55,440 nucleotides of DNA from an uncultured Parvularculaceae bacterium (GTDB lineage: Bacteria; Pseudomonadota; Alphaproteobacteria; Caulobacterales; Parvularculaceae). Of the stretch, positions 43,718 to 51,761 are shown piece by piece. The DNA lies in NCBI GenBank assembly GCA_947259375.1, contig CAMYLZ010000018.1, forward strand, positions 1-55,440, given 5' to 3'. The notes below the pieces were generated by a model that searched no databases, was not told the origin of the DNA, and saw nothing but the letters and a program-made list of their open reading frames with translations. Position 1 is the stretch's first letter; every line of letters starts with the position of its first letter. Both the position numbers and the translations under genes were made by a program.

Positions 43718-45109
43718 TTACGGCCGCAGCGACTCGTAAAACAGCAGATCGCCGCGCTGCACATAAATCTGCACCGGCCCGCTATTGAGGTTTTTAAGCT
43801 TGCCGAGCTTGTCGACCGCGGCGGCGGGACGCGTCACCCGCTCCCAGCCGATTTCAAGAATGACATCGCCCGGCTGCAGCACGATCGCCGCCGCGCTTTC
43901 CGGATCGACCGCAGTAACGACCACTCCTTGCACTTCCGCCGGCAGGCCGAAGGCCTGGCGCAACTCGTCCGTCGGCTCTTGCAGCGTCAGGCCGGAACCG
44001 ACAGCGGCATTCGCCGGCAGGACGCCGCCGGGATTGGCCGCAAGCAGCCGCGTTTCGCGCCGGTCGATGCGCACCTGGACGGTCAGCCTGCGCTCCGCAC
44101 GCAGCACGGTTACCGGCACGGTCTGGCCAATCGGCGTGTCGGCGACCGCGCGGGTCAGGTCGCGCACCGTTTCAATATCGCGGCGGTTGAAGGTCAAGAT
44201 GACGTCGTTGGGTTGAAGCCCCGCATCTGAGGCCGGGCTGTTGGGGCGCACCACGGTAACGACCGCGCCTTTCGGCGCTCGAAGCCGCAACGCGCTGGCG
44301 AGCTCCGGCGTCACATCGTCAATCGAAACGCCAAGCCAGCCGCGCCGGGTCTCGCCAAAATCGATCAGTTGCGAAATCACCGTCTCGGCAAGATCCGCCG
44401 GCACGGCGAAACCGACGCCTACAGACCCGCCAGTCTGGGAGTAAATCGCCGTATTGACGCCAACTACCTTGCCGTCGAGGTCGAATAACGGACCGCCGGA
44501 ATTGCCGCGATTGATGGCGGCGTCCGTCTGGATGAAATCATCATACTGACCGGCGTTGATGTCGCGATTGCGCGCCGAGACGATGCCGACGGTCACCGTC
44601 CCGCCAAGACCGAAAGGGTTGCCGATGGCGATCACCCAGTCGCCGACGCGCGCGGCGTCGGAATTGCCAAAGCTCACAAAGGGAAAGCGCTCGCCGCCGC
44701 CCTCAAGCTGCAACACGGCGAGATCGGTTTCGCGATCGCGCCCGCGCACGGTCGCGGAAAACTCGCGCCCGTCATGCAGGGTCACCGTTATGTCGTCGGC
44801 ATTGTCGATGACGTGATTATTCGTGACGACGACGCCGGACGCATCAATGATGAAGCCGGAACCGAGCGATACGGCCGGGCGATTGAATTTGCGCTGCAAA
44901 GGCGAAAGTTCGCCTGTCGCGCGCCCGTCGGCCGTGCGTTGGGCCGACGAGATATTGACCACCGCCGGCGTCAGTGTTTCCGCAAGGTCGGCGAAACTGT
45001 CCGGCGCGCCGCGCGCTTCGGCGGAACTGATCCCGGCCTCAGCAAGAACCAATCCCGAAGCGGCGAGAACGCTCGCCGCCATGCCCCTGACAATTTTCGT
45101 AAGAGCCAT
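43718..45109 (-). CDS. degP: Do-like periplasmic serine protease (DegP/DegQ family)
   Basis: 463 residues with a signal peptide (first ~30). Trypsin-like catalytic triad: His99 (VVTNNHVID), Asp129 (RETDLAVLQL), Ser204 (NRGNSGGPLFD). Two PDZ domains follow (about 255-345, beginning RRGWLGVSIDDVTPELASAL; and about 370-460). It degrades or chaperones misfolded envelope proteins. It follows hflC after 106 bp, forming the common alphaproteobacterial hflK-hflC-degP cluster, and a small inverted repeat lies in that gap, so it may also have its own promoter. Confidence 0.95.
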   Translation of the reverse strand: MALTKIVRGMAASVLAASGLVLAEAGISSAEARGAPDSFADLAETLTPAVVNISSAQRTADGRATGELSPLQRKFNRPAVSLGSGFIIDASGVVVTNNHVIDNADDITVTLHDGREFSATVRGRDRETDLAVLQLEGGGERFPFVSFGNSDAARVGDWVIAIGNPFGLGGTVTVGIVSARNRDINAGQYDDFIQTDAAINRGNSGGPLFDLDGKVVGVNTAIYSQTGGSVGVGFAVPADLAETVISQLIDFGETRRGWLGVSIDDVTPELASALRLRAPKGAVVTVVRPNSPASDAGLQPNDVILTFNRRDIETVRDLTRAVADTPIGQTVPVTVLRAERRLTVQVRIDRRETRLLAANPGGVLPANAAVGSGLTLQEPTDELRQAFGLPAEVQGVVVTAVDPESAAAIVLQPGDVILEIGWERVTRPAAAVDKLGKLKNLNSGPVQIYVQRGDLLFYESLRP

Positions 45110-45142
45110 ATCCGCCCCTATCCGTTCCCCGAACCAGAAACC

Positions 45143-45158
45143 TAACCTTGTCAGGTTA
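45143..45158. promoter_or_regulatory. Inverted repeat upstream of degP
   Basis: TAACCT (45143-45148), TGTC, AGGTTA (45153-45158): a perfect 6-bp inverted repeat 34-49 bp upstream of the degP ATG (minus strand), within the 105-bp hflC-degP gap. A position near -10/-35 of a degP-specific promoter fits an operator; no regulator is identified. Confidence 0.35.
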
Positions 45159-45214
45159 CCGCAAAGCCGACAATCGGAAAACGCTTGTCGCCGGCCTAAC
45201 CGCGCATTTGACCG

Positions 45215-46090
45215 TTAATTGCGAGACCCTTCCAAATTGTTGAAATAGCGGAAGAATTCGCTGTCAGGCGACAGCAGGATGGTAGTCCCGCCTTTTTGCA
45301 GCGCTTCTTCATAAGCAAGCAGCGAGCGATAAAAGGCGAAAAACTCCGGATCCTTGCCGTAAGCGGCGGCGAAAATCGCGTTTCTTTCCGCATCAGCGGC
45401 GCCGCGGATCTTCTCCGCTTCTTCGTTGGCTTCCGCCTTGATTTCGATCACCTGGCGGTCGGCTTGGGCGCGGATCTGGTTCGCCTGCTCATTACCTTCG
45501 GAGCGATATTGCTGGGCGAGCTGACGGCGCTCGGCGATCATGCGCTGATAAACCGCTTCGGAGTTGGTTTGCGGCAGGTCGGCCCGGCGGATCTTGACGT
45601 CGATGATTTCGACGCCCAGCGGCCGCGCGGACTGGGTGAGCTGCTGCTGAATACGGCCCATCAATTCGCTGCGCCGTTCGGAAATAATCTCGTCGATCGT
45701 GACAGAACCCAGAACCGCCCGCAGCGAGTCGTTAAGCTGGTTCGACAGGCGCTCTTCGCCACGCAGCTCCGTGCGCACCGACTGGAAGAACAAGAGCGGG
45801 TCGACGATGCGATAGCGCGCGAATGCGTCGACAATCAAACGCTCCTGATTGCGGGCGATGATTTCGGTCTGCTCCTGCTCAAGAATGCGATTGCGCCGGT
45901 CGATGAAGTCGACGGTTTCGATGAAGGGCGTTTTGATCTTGAGCCCTGCTTCCGTATACTGACTCTTTGGCTCGCCGAAGCGAAACACCAGCGCCGAATG
46001 GGTTTCCGGCACCGTAAAGGCAGTGTTGATCAACACGACCAGAAGAAAGACGGCGACGACGCCGATCAGGGGAAGGGATGCGTTTTTCAT
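45215..46090 (-). CDS. hflC: Protease modulator HflC (SPFH family)
   Basis: 291 residues. N-terminal membrane helix 5-25 (LPLIGVVAVFLLVVLINTAF), SPFH/band-7 domain about 25-200 (VFRFGEPKSQYTEAGLKIKT, VDAFARYRIVDPLLFFQSVR, LGVEIIDVKIRRADLPQTN), then a helical tail with EGNEQANQIRAQADRQ. With HflK it forms a large membrane cage around FtsH and tunes its proteolysis. Begins 1 bp after the hflK stop. Confidence 0.97.
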   Translation of the reverse strand: MKNASLPLIGVVAVFLLVVLINTAFTVPETHSALVFRFGEPKSQYTEAGLKIKTPFIETVDFIDRRNRILEQEQTEIIARNQERLIVDAFARYRIVDPLLFFQSVRTELRGEERLSNQLNDSLRAVLGSVTIDEIISERRSELMGRIQQQLTQSARPLGVEIIDVKIRRADLPQTNSEAVYQRMIAERRQLAQQYRSEGNEQANQIRAQADRQVIEIKAEANEEAEKIRGAADAERNAIFAAAYGKDPEFFAFYRSLLAYEEALQKGGTTILLSPDSEFFRYFNNLEGSRN

Positions 46091-46091
46091 T

Positions 46092-47264
46092 TTAGTTCTC
46101 TCCCTGCTGGCGGCGGACTTCGTTCAAGGGCAGATAGGGCACCACCCCGGATCCCGCATCCTCATCGACAATGATCTTGTCCATATCGCCAAGCACGCGC
46201 TCAACTGTTTCCAGATACATGCGCTGGCGAGTGACCTCCGGCGCTTTCCTGTATTCATCATAAATATTCTCAAAACGCTGAGCCTGACCGCGCGCTTCCG
46301 CCGTCACGCGCGACGCATAAGCGCGCGAATCTTCAAGAATGCGCTGAGCCTCGCCGCGCGCTTCCGGCACGACCTGGTTCGTGTACTGACGGGCCTGCTG
46401 AATGACCGTCGCCTGGTTTTGTTCAGCCGCTTGCACGTCGCGGAACGCCTCGTTCACCTCATTGGTGGGCGGTTCGGCTAGCGTCAGGTTGACCCGCTCA
46501 ATCTGGATGCCCGATTGATAGGAATTAAGCGCGCTTTGCATCAGTTCCTGTGTCTGCGAGGCGACCTGCGTGCGGCCTTCTGTCTGGACGAAATCGAGCG
46601 TATTGCGCCCCACGACTTCGCGCATAGACGCCTCGCCCACTGTGCGCACCATTTCCTCAGGATTGTCGATGTTGAAAATGAACTGCGCAACGCCCGGCAA
46701 ATTCTCGCCCGGCGCCGGCGCGATATCGGATTTGATCTTCCACTGCACGGTGAACGCGACGTCGACGATGTTCTTGTCGCCGGTCAGCATCAGCCCGTCC
46801 GACTGGCCGCCGCGCCGTTCGCGCGCCGGTATCGGCATTTCGAGGACGGTCAGCGCCGGCTGCTTGTTGACATTCTGGACCGGCGACGGCACGCGCCAGT
46901 GCAGGCCCGGGCCGGAGATGCGGCTATATTCGCCAAAGGTGGTCACCACCGCCAGCTCGTTCGGCGCAACCTGATAAAACCCGCTAGCGCCCCACAATGC
47001 GACCAGACCAAACCCGAACAAACCGGCCGTCGCACGGTTGAGCTGGAAGCCCCCGCCGCCGCCATTGCCGCGTCCGCCGCGTCCGCCGCGCGGAAAAGCG
47101 CGTTTCAAGCGCTGTCGCGAAGCCTGAAGCAGGTCTTCGAGGTCGGGCGGCTCGCCGCCGCCGCGCCCGCCCTGGTTGGAGCCATTGTTGTTGTCGCCGC
47201 GCGGCGGCTGACCCCAGGGGCCGCGACCGCCGCCGCGATTGCCGGAATTGTCTTGCCAGGGCAT
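46092..47264 (-). CDS. hflK: FtsH protease activity modulator HflK
   Basis: 390 residues. The N-terminal ~75 residues are Gly/Arg/Asn-rich (repeated GGRGG stretches), normal for HflK. Membrane helix about 80-98, then an SPFH domain (QVAPNELAVVTTFGEYSRIS, GPGLHWRVPSPVQNVN, VAFTVQWKIKSDIAPAPGEN) and a coiled helical arm (AAEQNQATVIQQARQYTNQV). Partner of HflC in the FtsH cage. First gene of hflK-hflC-degP, divergent from mrp with overlapping promoter elements in the 164-bp gap. Confidence 0.97.
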   Translation of the reverse strand: MPWQDNSGNRGGGRGPWGQPPRGDNNNGSNQGGRGGGEPPDLEDLLQASRQRLKRAFPRGGRGGRGNGGGGGFQLNRATAGLFGFGLVALWGASGFYQVAPNELAVVTTFGEYSRISGPGLHWRVPSPVQNVNKQPALTVLEMPIPARERRGGQSDGLMLTGDKNIVDVAFTVQWKIKSDIAPAPGENLPGVAQFIFNIDNPEEMVRTVGEASMREVVGRNTLDFVQTEGRTQVASQTQELMQSALNSYQSGIQIERVNLTLAEPPTNEVNEAFRDVQAAEQNQATVIQQARQYTNQVVPEARGEAQRILEDSRAYASRVTAEARGQAQRFENIYDEYRKAPEVTRQRMYLETVERVLGDMDKIIVDEDAGSGVVPYLPLNEVRRQQGEN

Positions 47265-47327
47265 TCAAGGCCTCTCTTGGTTGATTTGTTCGCCGCGCCC
47301 GCGCGCGCTTGTCGCGCGCATTCCCGG

Positions 47328-47377
47328 TTGGAACCCTCTCAGGCCCGTATATATGTTACGCCATCGGCCCGGCGCAA
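47328..47377. promoter_or_regulatory. Overlapping divergent promoters for mrp and hflK
   Basis: Plus strand (mrp): TTGGAA 47328-47333, 16-bp spacer, TATATG 47350-47355. Minus strand (hflK): TTGCGC 47372-47377, 18-bp spacer, TATATA 47348-47353. Both use the same AT-rich core TATATAT (47348-47354), so the two would compete for polymerase. Pattern match only. Confidence 0.45.
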
Positions 47378-47428
47378 CGCAGCGCCTGTGGTTTTGGGCG
47401 TTTTTTTTAAGGATTTCAAAGGCCAACG

Positions 47429-48544
47429 GTGAACGATTCCCTAATTCTTCGAATTCGCGCCGCCCTTGCGGGCGTCATCAACCCCGCAACCGGCAATAAC
47501 GTCGTCGCCGACGGCATGGTCGAAGGCCTGAGCGCCGACGCCCAAGGCCGCGTGCGCTTCGCGCTCGCCATGAAAGAAGGCGCAAGCCGCGAGATCGCCG
47601 AAACGCTGCTCGCCAAGGCGAAAGAAGCGGCGGGCGGCGTTGACGGGGTTGGCGCGGTCGCCGCTGTCGCCACCGCCCATGGCGGCGGGGCGAAGCCGCC
47701 GCAGGGCCGCCCCTCGCCGCAAGCGAGCGCCAGCGCCCACGCCAACCCTTTCGGCCTTCAACAGCGCCCGCGCGTTCGCGAAGCCGGTGAAAGCATGAGC
47801 GGCGTCAAGGCGGTCATCGCCGTCGCTTCGGGCAAAGGCGGCGTCGGCAAATCGACCATCGCCGCCAATCTCGCCGTCGCCCTCGCCGCCACGGGCCTCA
47901 AAACCGGCTTTCTCGACGCGGATATTTACGGCCCCTCGGCGCCGACGCTGTTCGCTATCAAGGACAAGCCCGCCATGAAGGATGGGAAAATACTCCCGCA
48001 CGAGGCTTATGGGGTCAAAATCATGTCGATCGGCATGCTGGTCGATCCCGAAAAAGCCGTCGCCTGGCGCGGCCCCATGGTGATGGGCGCGGTGCGCCAA
48101 TTAATGAGCGATGTCGATTGGGGGGCGCTGGACGTCTTGATCATCGACACGCCGCCGGGCACCGGCGACACGCATCTGTCGCTCATTCAGTCGAAGCGCC
48201 TGACCGGCGCGGTGATCGTTTCGACCCCACAGGAAATGGCGCTCGCCGATATGCGCCGCGGCGTTTCCCTGTTCCGCCAGACCGGCACGCCGGTGATCGG
48301 CGTCATTGAAAACATGGCTTGGCTCGAAGCCCCTGGCGGCGAACGGCAATATCTGTTCGGCGAGGGCGGCGCGCGCCGCGCCGCGCAAGCGCTTGACGCG
48401 CCTTTCCTCGCCGCCGTGCCGCTCTATCCGGATTTGCGCCAGGCCTCCGACGACGGCCAGCCGCTCGCCGCACGTGATCATCCGGGCGCTGATATTTTCA
48501 ACAGGCTTGCGGGCGATGTCGCCGATTTCATCAAGCGCGCGTAA
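47429..48544 (+). CDS. apbC: Mrp/NBP35-family P-loop ATPase (Fe-S cluster carrier ApbC)
   Basis: 371 residues; GTG 47429 with AAAGG 6 bp upstream. N-terminal ~80 residues are a degenerate MIP18/DUF59-like domain, then an Ala/Pro/Gln linker, then the ATPase: deviant Walker A SGKGGVGKS (134-142), VDPEKAVAWRGPMVMGAVRQ, Walker B LIIDTPPGTGDTHLSLIQ. The CxxC Fe-S motif usual near NMSY...IFGHGG is absent: the segment reads NMAWLEAPGGERQYLFGEGG. As I recall, related alphaproteobacteria also lack it. It carries or inserts Fe-S clusters. Its stop abuts that of the convergent gene. Confidence 0.94.
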   Translation: MNDSLILRIRAALAGVINPATGNNVVADGMVEGLSADAQGRVRFALAMKEGASREIAETLLAKAKEAAGGVDGVGAVAAVATAHGGGAKPPQGRPSPQASASAHANPFGLQQRPRVREAGESMSGVKAVIAVASGKGGVGKSTIAANLAVALAATGLKTGFLDADIYGPSAPTLFAIKDKPAMKDGKILPHEAYGVKIMSIGMLVDPEKAVAWRGPMVMGAVRQLMSDVDWGALDVLIIDTPPGTGDTHLSLIQSKRLTGAVIVSTPQEMALADMRRGVSLFRQTGTPVIGVIENMAWLEAPGGERQYLFGEGGARRAAQALDAPFLAAVPLYPDLRQASDDGQPLAARDHPGADIFNRLAGDVADFIKRA

Positions 48545-49660
48545 TTATTCTGCCGCCAGATCAACGCTGGTGTGATCATGGACGATCCGCCATGCGCCAT
48601 TGTCGCGGCGCATGATGACGCTAAAAAGACCACTCGAGCGCTCGCCATTATTGAGCAGGTTGAAACGGCCGGTCGCCACCGCAACGTCATCGGTGATCAT
48701 TGTCGCCTCGAGCCGCTCGAAAGCGAGCTGGCCGAGCCCGGCGCCGCCGCCATAGCGTTCGCGATAACGCTTGAGGGTCGCTGACCAACCGCGCGTAATA
48801 TCGCCGCCCGCGACGAATTTCAGATCATCACTCTTCCAATAAAAATTCATGAAGCCTTCTAGGTCGCCCTCATTCCATGCGGCGGCCTGGGCGTGCAGCG
48901 TGGCGCGAACGACATCGCCGGGGGCGCGCGGCGCTGTCTTTTTGTCAGCGGCGGCCGGCGCCGCCTGCGCGGCGGGTTGCGGCGCCGGCGCAATCGCCTC
49001 TTCTTCCTGTTCTTCTTGCTCGACAAGCGCGGCGGCCTGCGTCACCGGGGTCGCCGCCTGGCGCATTTCCGGCGCGGCGCCGGAAAGCCGGCCGACCGGC
49101 GAGGGTTGCGGACGATTGGCGGCGGGTGCGATGCGCTCCTCAACGACCGGCGCCGCGGCAAGTCGGGTCGGCGCGCTAGACGCCACTTCAGCCGTCGCTA
49201 CGGATTCGGGCTGCGTCAAAATTTCGTTCATCGCCTCTTCGAGCGCGTCTTCGTCATTGTCCGTATTCGCCGCAAGGCGCGGCGCCGGGACAACCGTCGC
49301 CGCCGGTTGCTGCGCGGCGCGGCGCGCCTCAACCACATAGTCGCTCTCGCTCGATGCATCGGCGCGCAAGGCGGGCGCGGCCGAGCAGGAAAAGCCGGCC
49401 GCGGCAAGGCGCTGCGTCAATGCACGCGCTTTTTCCAGGCAAAAGGCGGTAGAATTATCCGCGTGATAGGGCACGGAAACATTATCTTGCCCGCGCGCAT
49501 AGCGCACATCGCAACTCTCCCCCACCGCGCCGGGCGCGAGCACCTCGATCACCCGCGCATCAGCCCCGCGCGCGCAGGTCGTTTTATAGTCAGCACCCTG
49601 CGCAAATGCGCTTGCGCCCATCAGCGTTGACATTGCAACGAATGAAATCGCCCGTTTCAT
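48545..49660 (-). CDS. Secreted protein with C-terminal SnoaL/NTF2-like domain
   Basis: 371 residues from ATG 49660 (GGAAGGGG upstream). Signal peptide MKRAISFVAMSTLMGASAFA. An N-terminal ~90-residue region has four Cys (TTCARGADARVIEV, GESCDVRYARGQD, AFCLEKARALTQRL, FSCSAAP), probably two disulfides. The middle (about 100-245) is Ala/Pro/Glu low complexity. The C-terminal ~120 residues are SnoaL/DUF4440-like (QAAAWNEGDLEGFMNFYW, GWSATLKRYRERYGGG, WRIVHDHTSVDL). The NTF2 fold binds small ligands or is catalytic; no function can be assigned. The N-terminal Cys region is not one I recognise. Confidence 0.85.
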   Translation of the reverse strand: MKRAISFVAMSTLMGASAFAQGADYKTTCARGADARVIEVLAPGAVGESCDVRYARGQDNVSVPYHADNSTAFCLEKARALTQRLAAAGFSCSAAPALRADASSESDYVVEARRAAQQPAATVVPAPRLAANTDNDEDALEEAMNEILTQPESVATAEVASSAPTRLAAAPVVEERIAPAANRPQPSPVGRLSGAAPEMRQAATPVTQAAALVEQEEQEEEAIAPAPQPAAQAAPAAADKKTAPRAPGDVVRATLHAQAAAWNEGDLEGFMNFYWKSDDLKFVAGGDITRGWSATLKRYRERYGGGAGLGQLAFERLEATMITDDVAVATGRFNLLNNGERSSGLFSVIMRRDNGAWRIVHDHTSVDLAAE

Positions 49661-49825
49661 CTCAATCCCCTTCCACATCTGTCCGTTACGGGATGATCCG
49701 CGCGCGGCGTCCCGTCAGCTTCAAAAACCTTAACGCATGGCGCGCGGCAAAAGGAGCGTGAAAGCCTGTCTCGCCTTCATGATATTGCCCCGACGGTGAA
49801 CGCCCGGTCGCCAAAACCATTAAAA

Positions 49826-50359
49826 TCAGGGGTGTTTCGCCCGGATTCGGGGGCGCCGGTCCAGTATGAAAAATTCGCAAGCATGCTCATTGACCGCGCT
49901 TTTCTCAGCGCCGCCCATGGGGGTTTCATCCCAATCGCCCGAATCAAGCGCCGGGAAATAGGTATCGCCCTCAATCTCGGCATCGACCCGCGTCAGGTAA
50001 ATCCGGTCAGCGCGCGCGATGGATTGCGCGTAAATCTCGCCGCCGCCAATCACGGCGATTTCGTCAACGCCGCGCGCCCCAGCGCAATGGCCTGCAAGTT
50101 CAAGCGCGCTTTCGAGCCGGCGCGCGATATACACGCCCTCCGCGGTAAAGTCCGGCGCGCGCGTAACGACGATATTGTCGCGACCGGGCAGCACCTTGCC
50201 GATCGAATCAAATGTCTTGCGCCCCATCACCATGGGCTTGCCCATGGTCGCCGATTTGAACCATTTGAGATCGTCCGAAATGCGCCAGGCGAGCCCTCCG
50301 CGCGCGCCAATGACGCCATTGCGCGCCACTGCGACCACCAAGCAAAGACGAACACTCAT
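49826..50359 (-). CDS. folA: Dihydrofolate reductase
   Basis: 177 residues from ATG 50359, whose ATGA overlaps the GNAT stop. DHFR landmarks: VVAVARNGVIGARGGLAWRI (Met20-loop region), ISDDLKWFKSATMGKPMVMG, RKTFDSIGKVLPGRDNIVVT, VIGGGEIYAQSIARADRIYL. Asp in SDDLKWFK is the usual substrate-binding acid. Reduces dihydrofolate produced by ThyA. Last gene of thyA-GNAT-folA, all joined by 4-bp overlaps. Confidence 0.95.
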   Translation of the reverse strand: MSVRLCLVVAVARNGVIGARGGLAWRISDDLKWFKSATMGKPMVMGRKTFDSIGKVLPGRDNIVVTRAPDFTAEGVYIARRLESALELAGHCAGARGVDEIAVIGGGEIYAQSIARADRIYLTRVDAEIEGDTYFPALDSGDWDETPMGGAEKSAVNEHACEFFILDRRPRIRAKHP

Positions 50360-50844
50360 GCGCCGCCGCCCGCAGCAAGCTTGTCCAACGCCTCCCCTTT
50401 CAGGCGATAAACGGTCCACTCATCCATGGGGTTGGCGCCAAGCGACTTATATAAAGCGATTGAGGGGGCATTCCAGTCAAGCACCGACCATTCCATGCGC
50501 CCGCAATCATGCTCCAGCGCGATCTGCGCGAGGCGGGCGAGCAGCGCCTTGCCGACGCCGGCGCCGCGCCGGGCTTCGCGCACATAAAGGTCTTCAAGAT
50601 AAAGCCCGTGCTTGCCGAGAAATGTCGAAAAGTTGAAAAAATAGATGGCGAAGCCGACAGGCTCGTCATCAATTTCGGCGATCAGGGCAAAAGCCTTCGG
50701 ATGCGCCGAAAACAGCGTTTGCCTCAAATGATCAGACGTCGCCGCCACCTCGTCAGACAGCTTTTCATAATCCGCGAGCGCGCGAATGAAGCTCAAGATC
50801 TGTGCTTCATCTCCCCGCTTTGCCTGACGAATGACAATGCTCAT
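50356..50844 (-). CDS. GNAT family N-acetyltransferase (SAT-like)
   Basis: 162 residues. GNAT fold: [20 protein letters not shown] contains motif A (R-x-x-G-x-G/A), and the C-terminal [20 protein letters not shown] and MDEWTVYRL match the spermidine/spermine acetyltransferase-like subgroup ([20 protein letters not shown]). The acceptor amine is unknown. Embedded between thyA and folA with ATGA overlaps on both sides. Confidence 0.92.
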   Translation of the reverse strand: MSIVIRQAKRGDEAQILSFIRALADYEKLSDEVAATSDHLRQTLFSAHPKAFALIAEIDDEPVGFAIYFFNFSTFLGKHGLYLEDLYVREARRGAGVGKALLARLAQIALEHDCGRMEWSVLDWNAPSIALYKSLGANPMDEWTVYRLKGEALDKLAAGGGA

Positions 50845-51635
50845 ACCGCCACCGGCGCCTTGATATGGGCCTGCGCCTCGTAATTTTCGAATCGGATGTC
50901 CTCATAGGTAAAATCGAAAATATCTTTTATCTCCCGGTTAAGCCGCAGCGTCGGCAGCGGCCCCGGCGAGCGGGTCAATTGTTCGCGCGCTTGCTCCACA
51001 TGGTTCGAATACAAATGCGCGTCGCCAAGCGTGTGGACAAATTCGCCCGCTTCAAGGCCGCAGACCTGCGCGATCATTTCCGTCAGCAAGGCGTAAGAGG
51101 CGACGTTGAACGGCACGCCCAGAAAGATATCGCCGGAACGCTGGTAAAGCTGGCAGGAAAGCCGACCATTGGCGACAAAGAACTGAAAAAGCGTATGGCA
51201 GGGCTGGAGCGCCATTGCGTCGAGATCGGCTGCATTCCAGGCGCTGACAATCAACCGGCGCGAGGCCGAGTTGCGCTTGATTTCATCGATGACCAAGGCG
51301 ATCTGGTCGATTTCGCGTCCGTCCGGCGCCGCCCATCGCCGCCATTGCTTGCCATAGACCGGACCAAGCTCGCCATTTTCATCGGCCCATTCATTCCAGA
51401 TCGAAACGCCATTTTCTGCGAGATACTGCGTGTTGGTGCTGCCGGTCAGGAACCAGAGTAATTCGTGTACGATTGATTTCGTGTGCAGCTTCTTGGTGGT
51501 AAGGAGCGGGAAGCCGCGTGAAAGGTCAAACCGCATCTGATGGCCAAAGACGGCGCGCGTGCCGACGCCGGTGCGGTCAAGGCGCTCGTCGCCCTCGTCA
51601 AGGACGCGCTGTAACAGGTCGAGATATTGTCGCAT
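50841..51635 (-). CDS. thyA: Thymidylate synthase
   Basis: 264 residues from ATG 51635; the frame is open further upstream but [15 protein letters not shown] is the family start. Catalytic Cys146 in [12 protein letters not shown]; folate/dUMP motifs [46 protein letters not shown] and HLYSNHVEQ. Makes dTMP from dUMP with methylene-tetrahydrofolate, generating dihydrofolate for FolA. First gene of thyA-GNAT-folA; weak Shine-Dalgarno. Divergent from the DUF4153 gene. Confidence 0.97.
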   Translation of the reverse strand: MRQYLDLLQRVLDEGDERLDRTGVGTRAVFGHQMRFDLSRGFPLLTTKKLHTKSIVHELLWFLTGSTNTQYLAENGVSIWNEWADENGELGPVYGKQWRRWAAPDGREIDQIALVIDEIKRNSASRRLIVSAWNAADLDAMALQPCHTLFQFFVANGRLSCQLYQRSGDIFLGVPFNVASYALLTEMIAQVCGLEAGEFVHTLGDAHLYSNHVEQAREQLTRSPGPLPTLRLNREIKDIFDFTYEDIRFENYEAQAHIKAPVAV

Positions 51636-51761
51636 GGATTGCTCGCGAATCTGGTTTTGCCGCGCCAGTTTAACGGCATGGCGCAAAAGGCCAAATGGCG
51701 GTTTTTCCCCCAATGCCCATCATGATATGCTGGCGTGCGGGGTAAAACGGATGAGGGCTTC

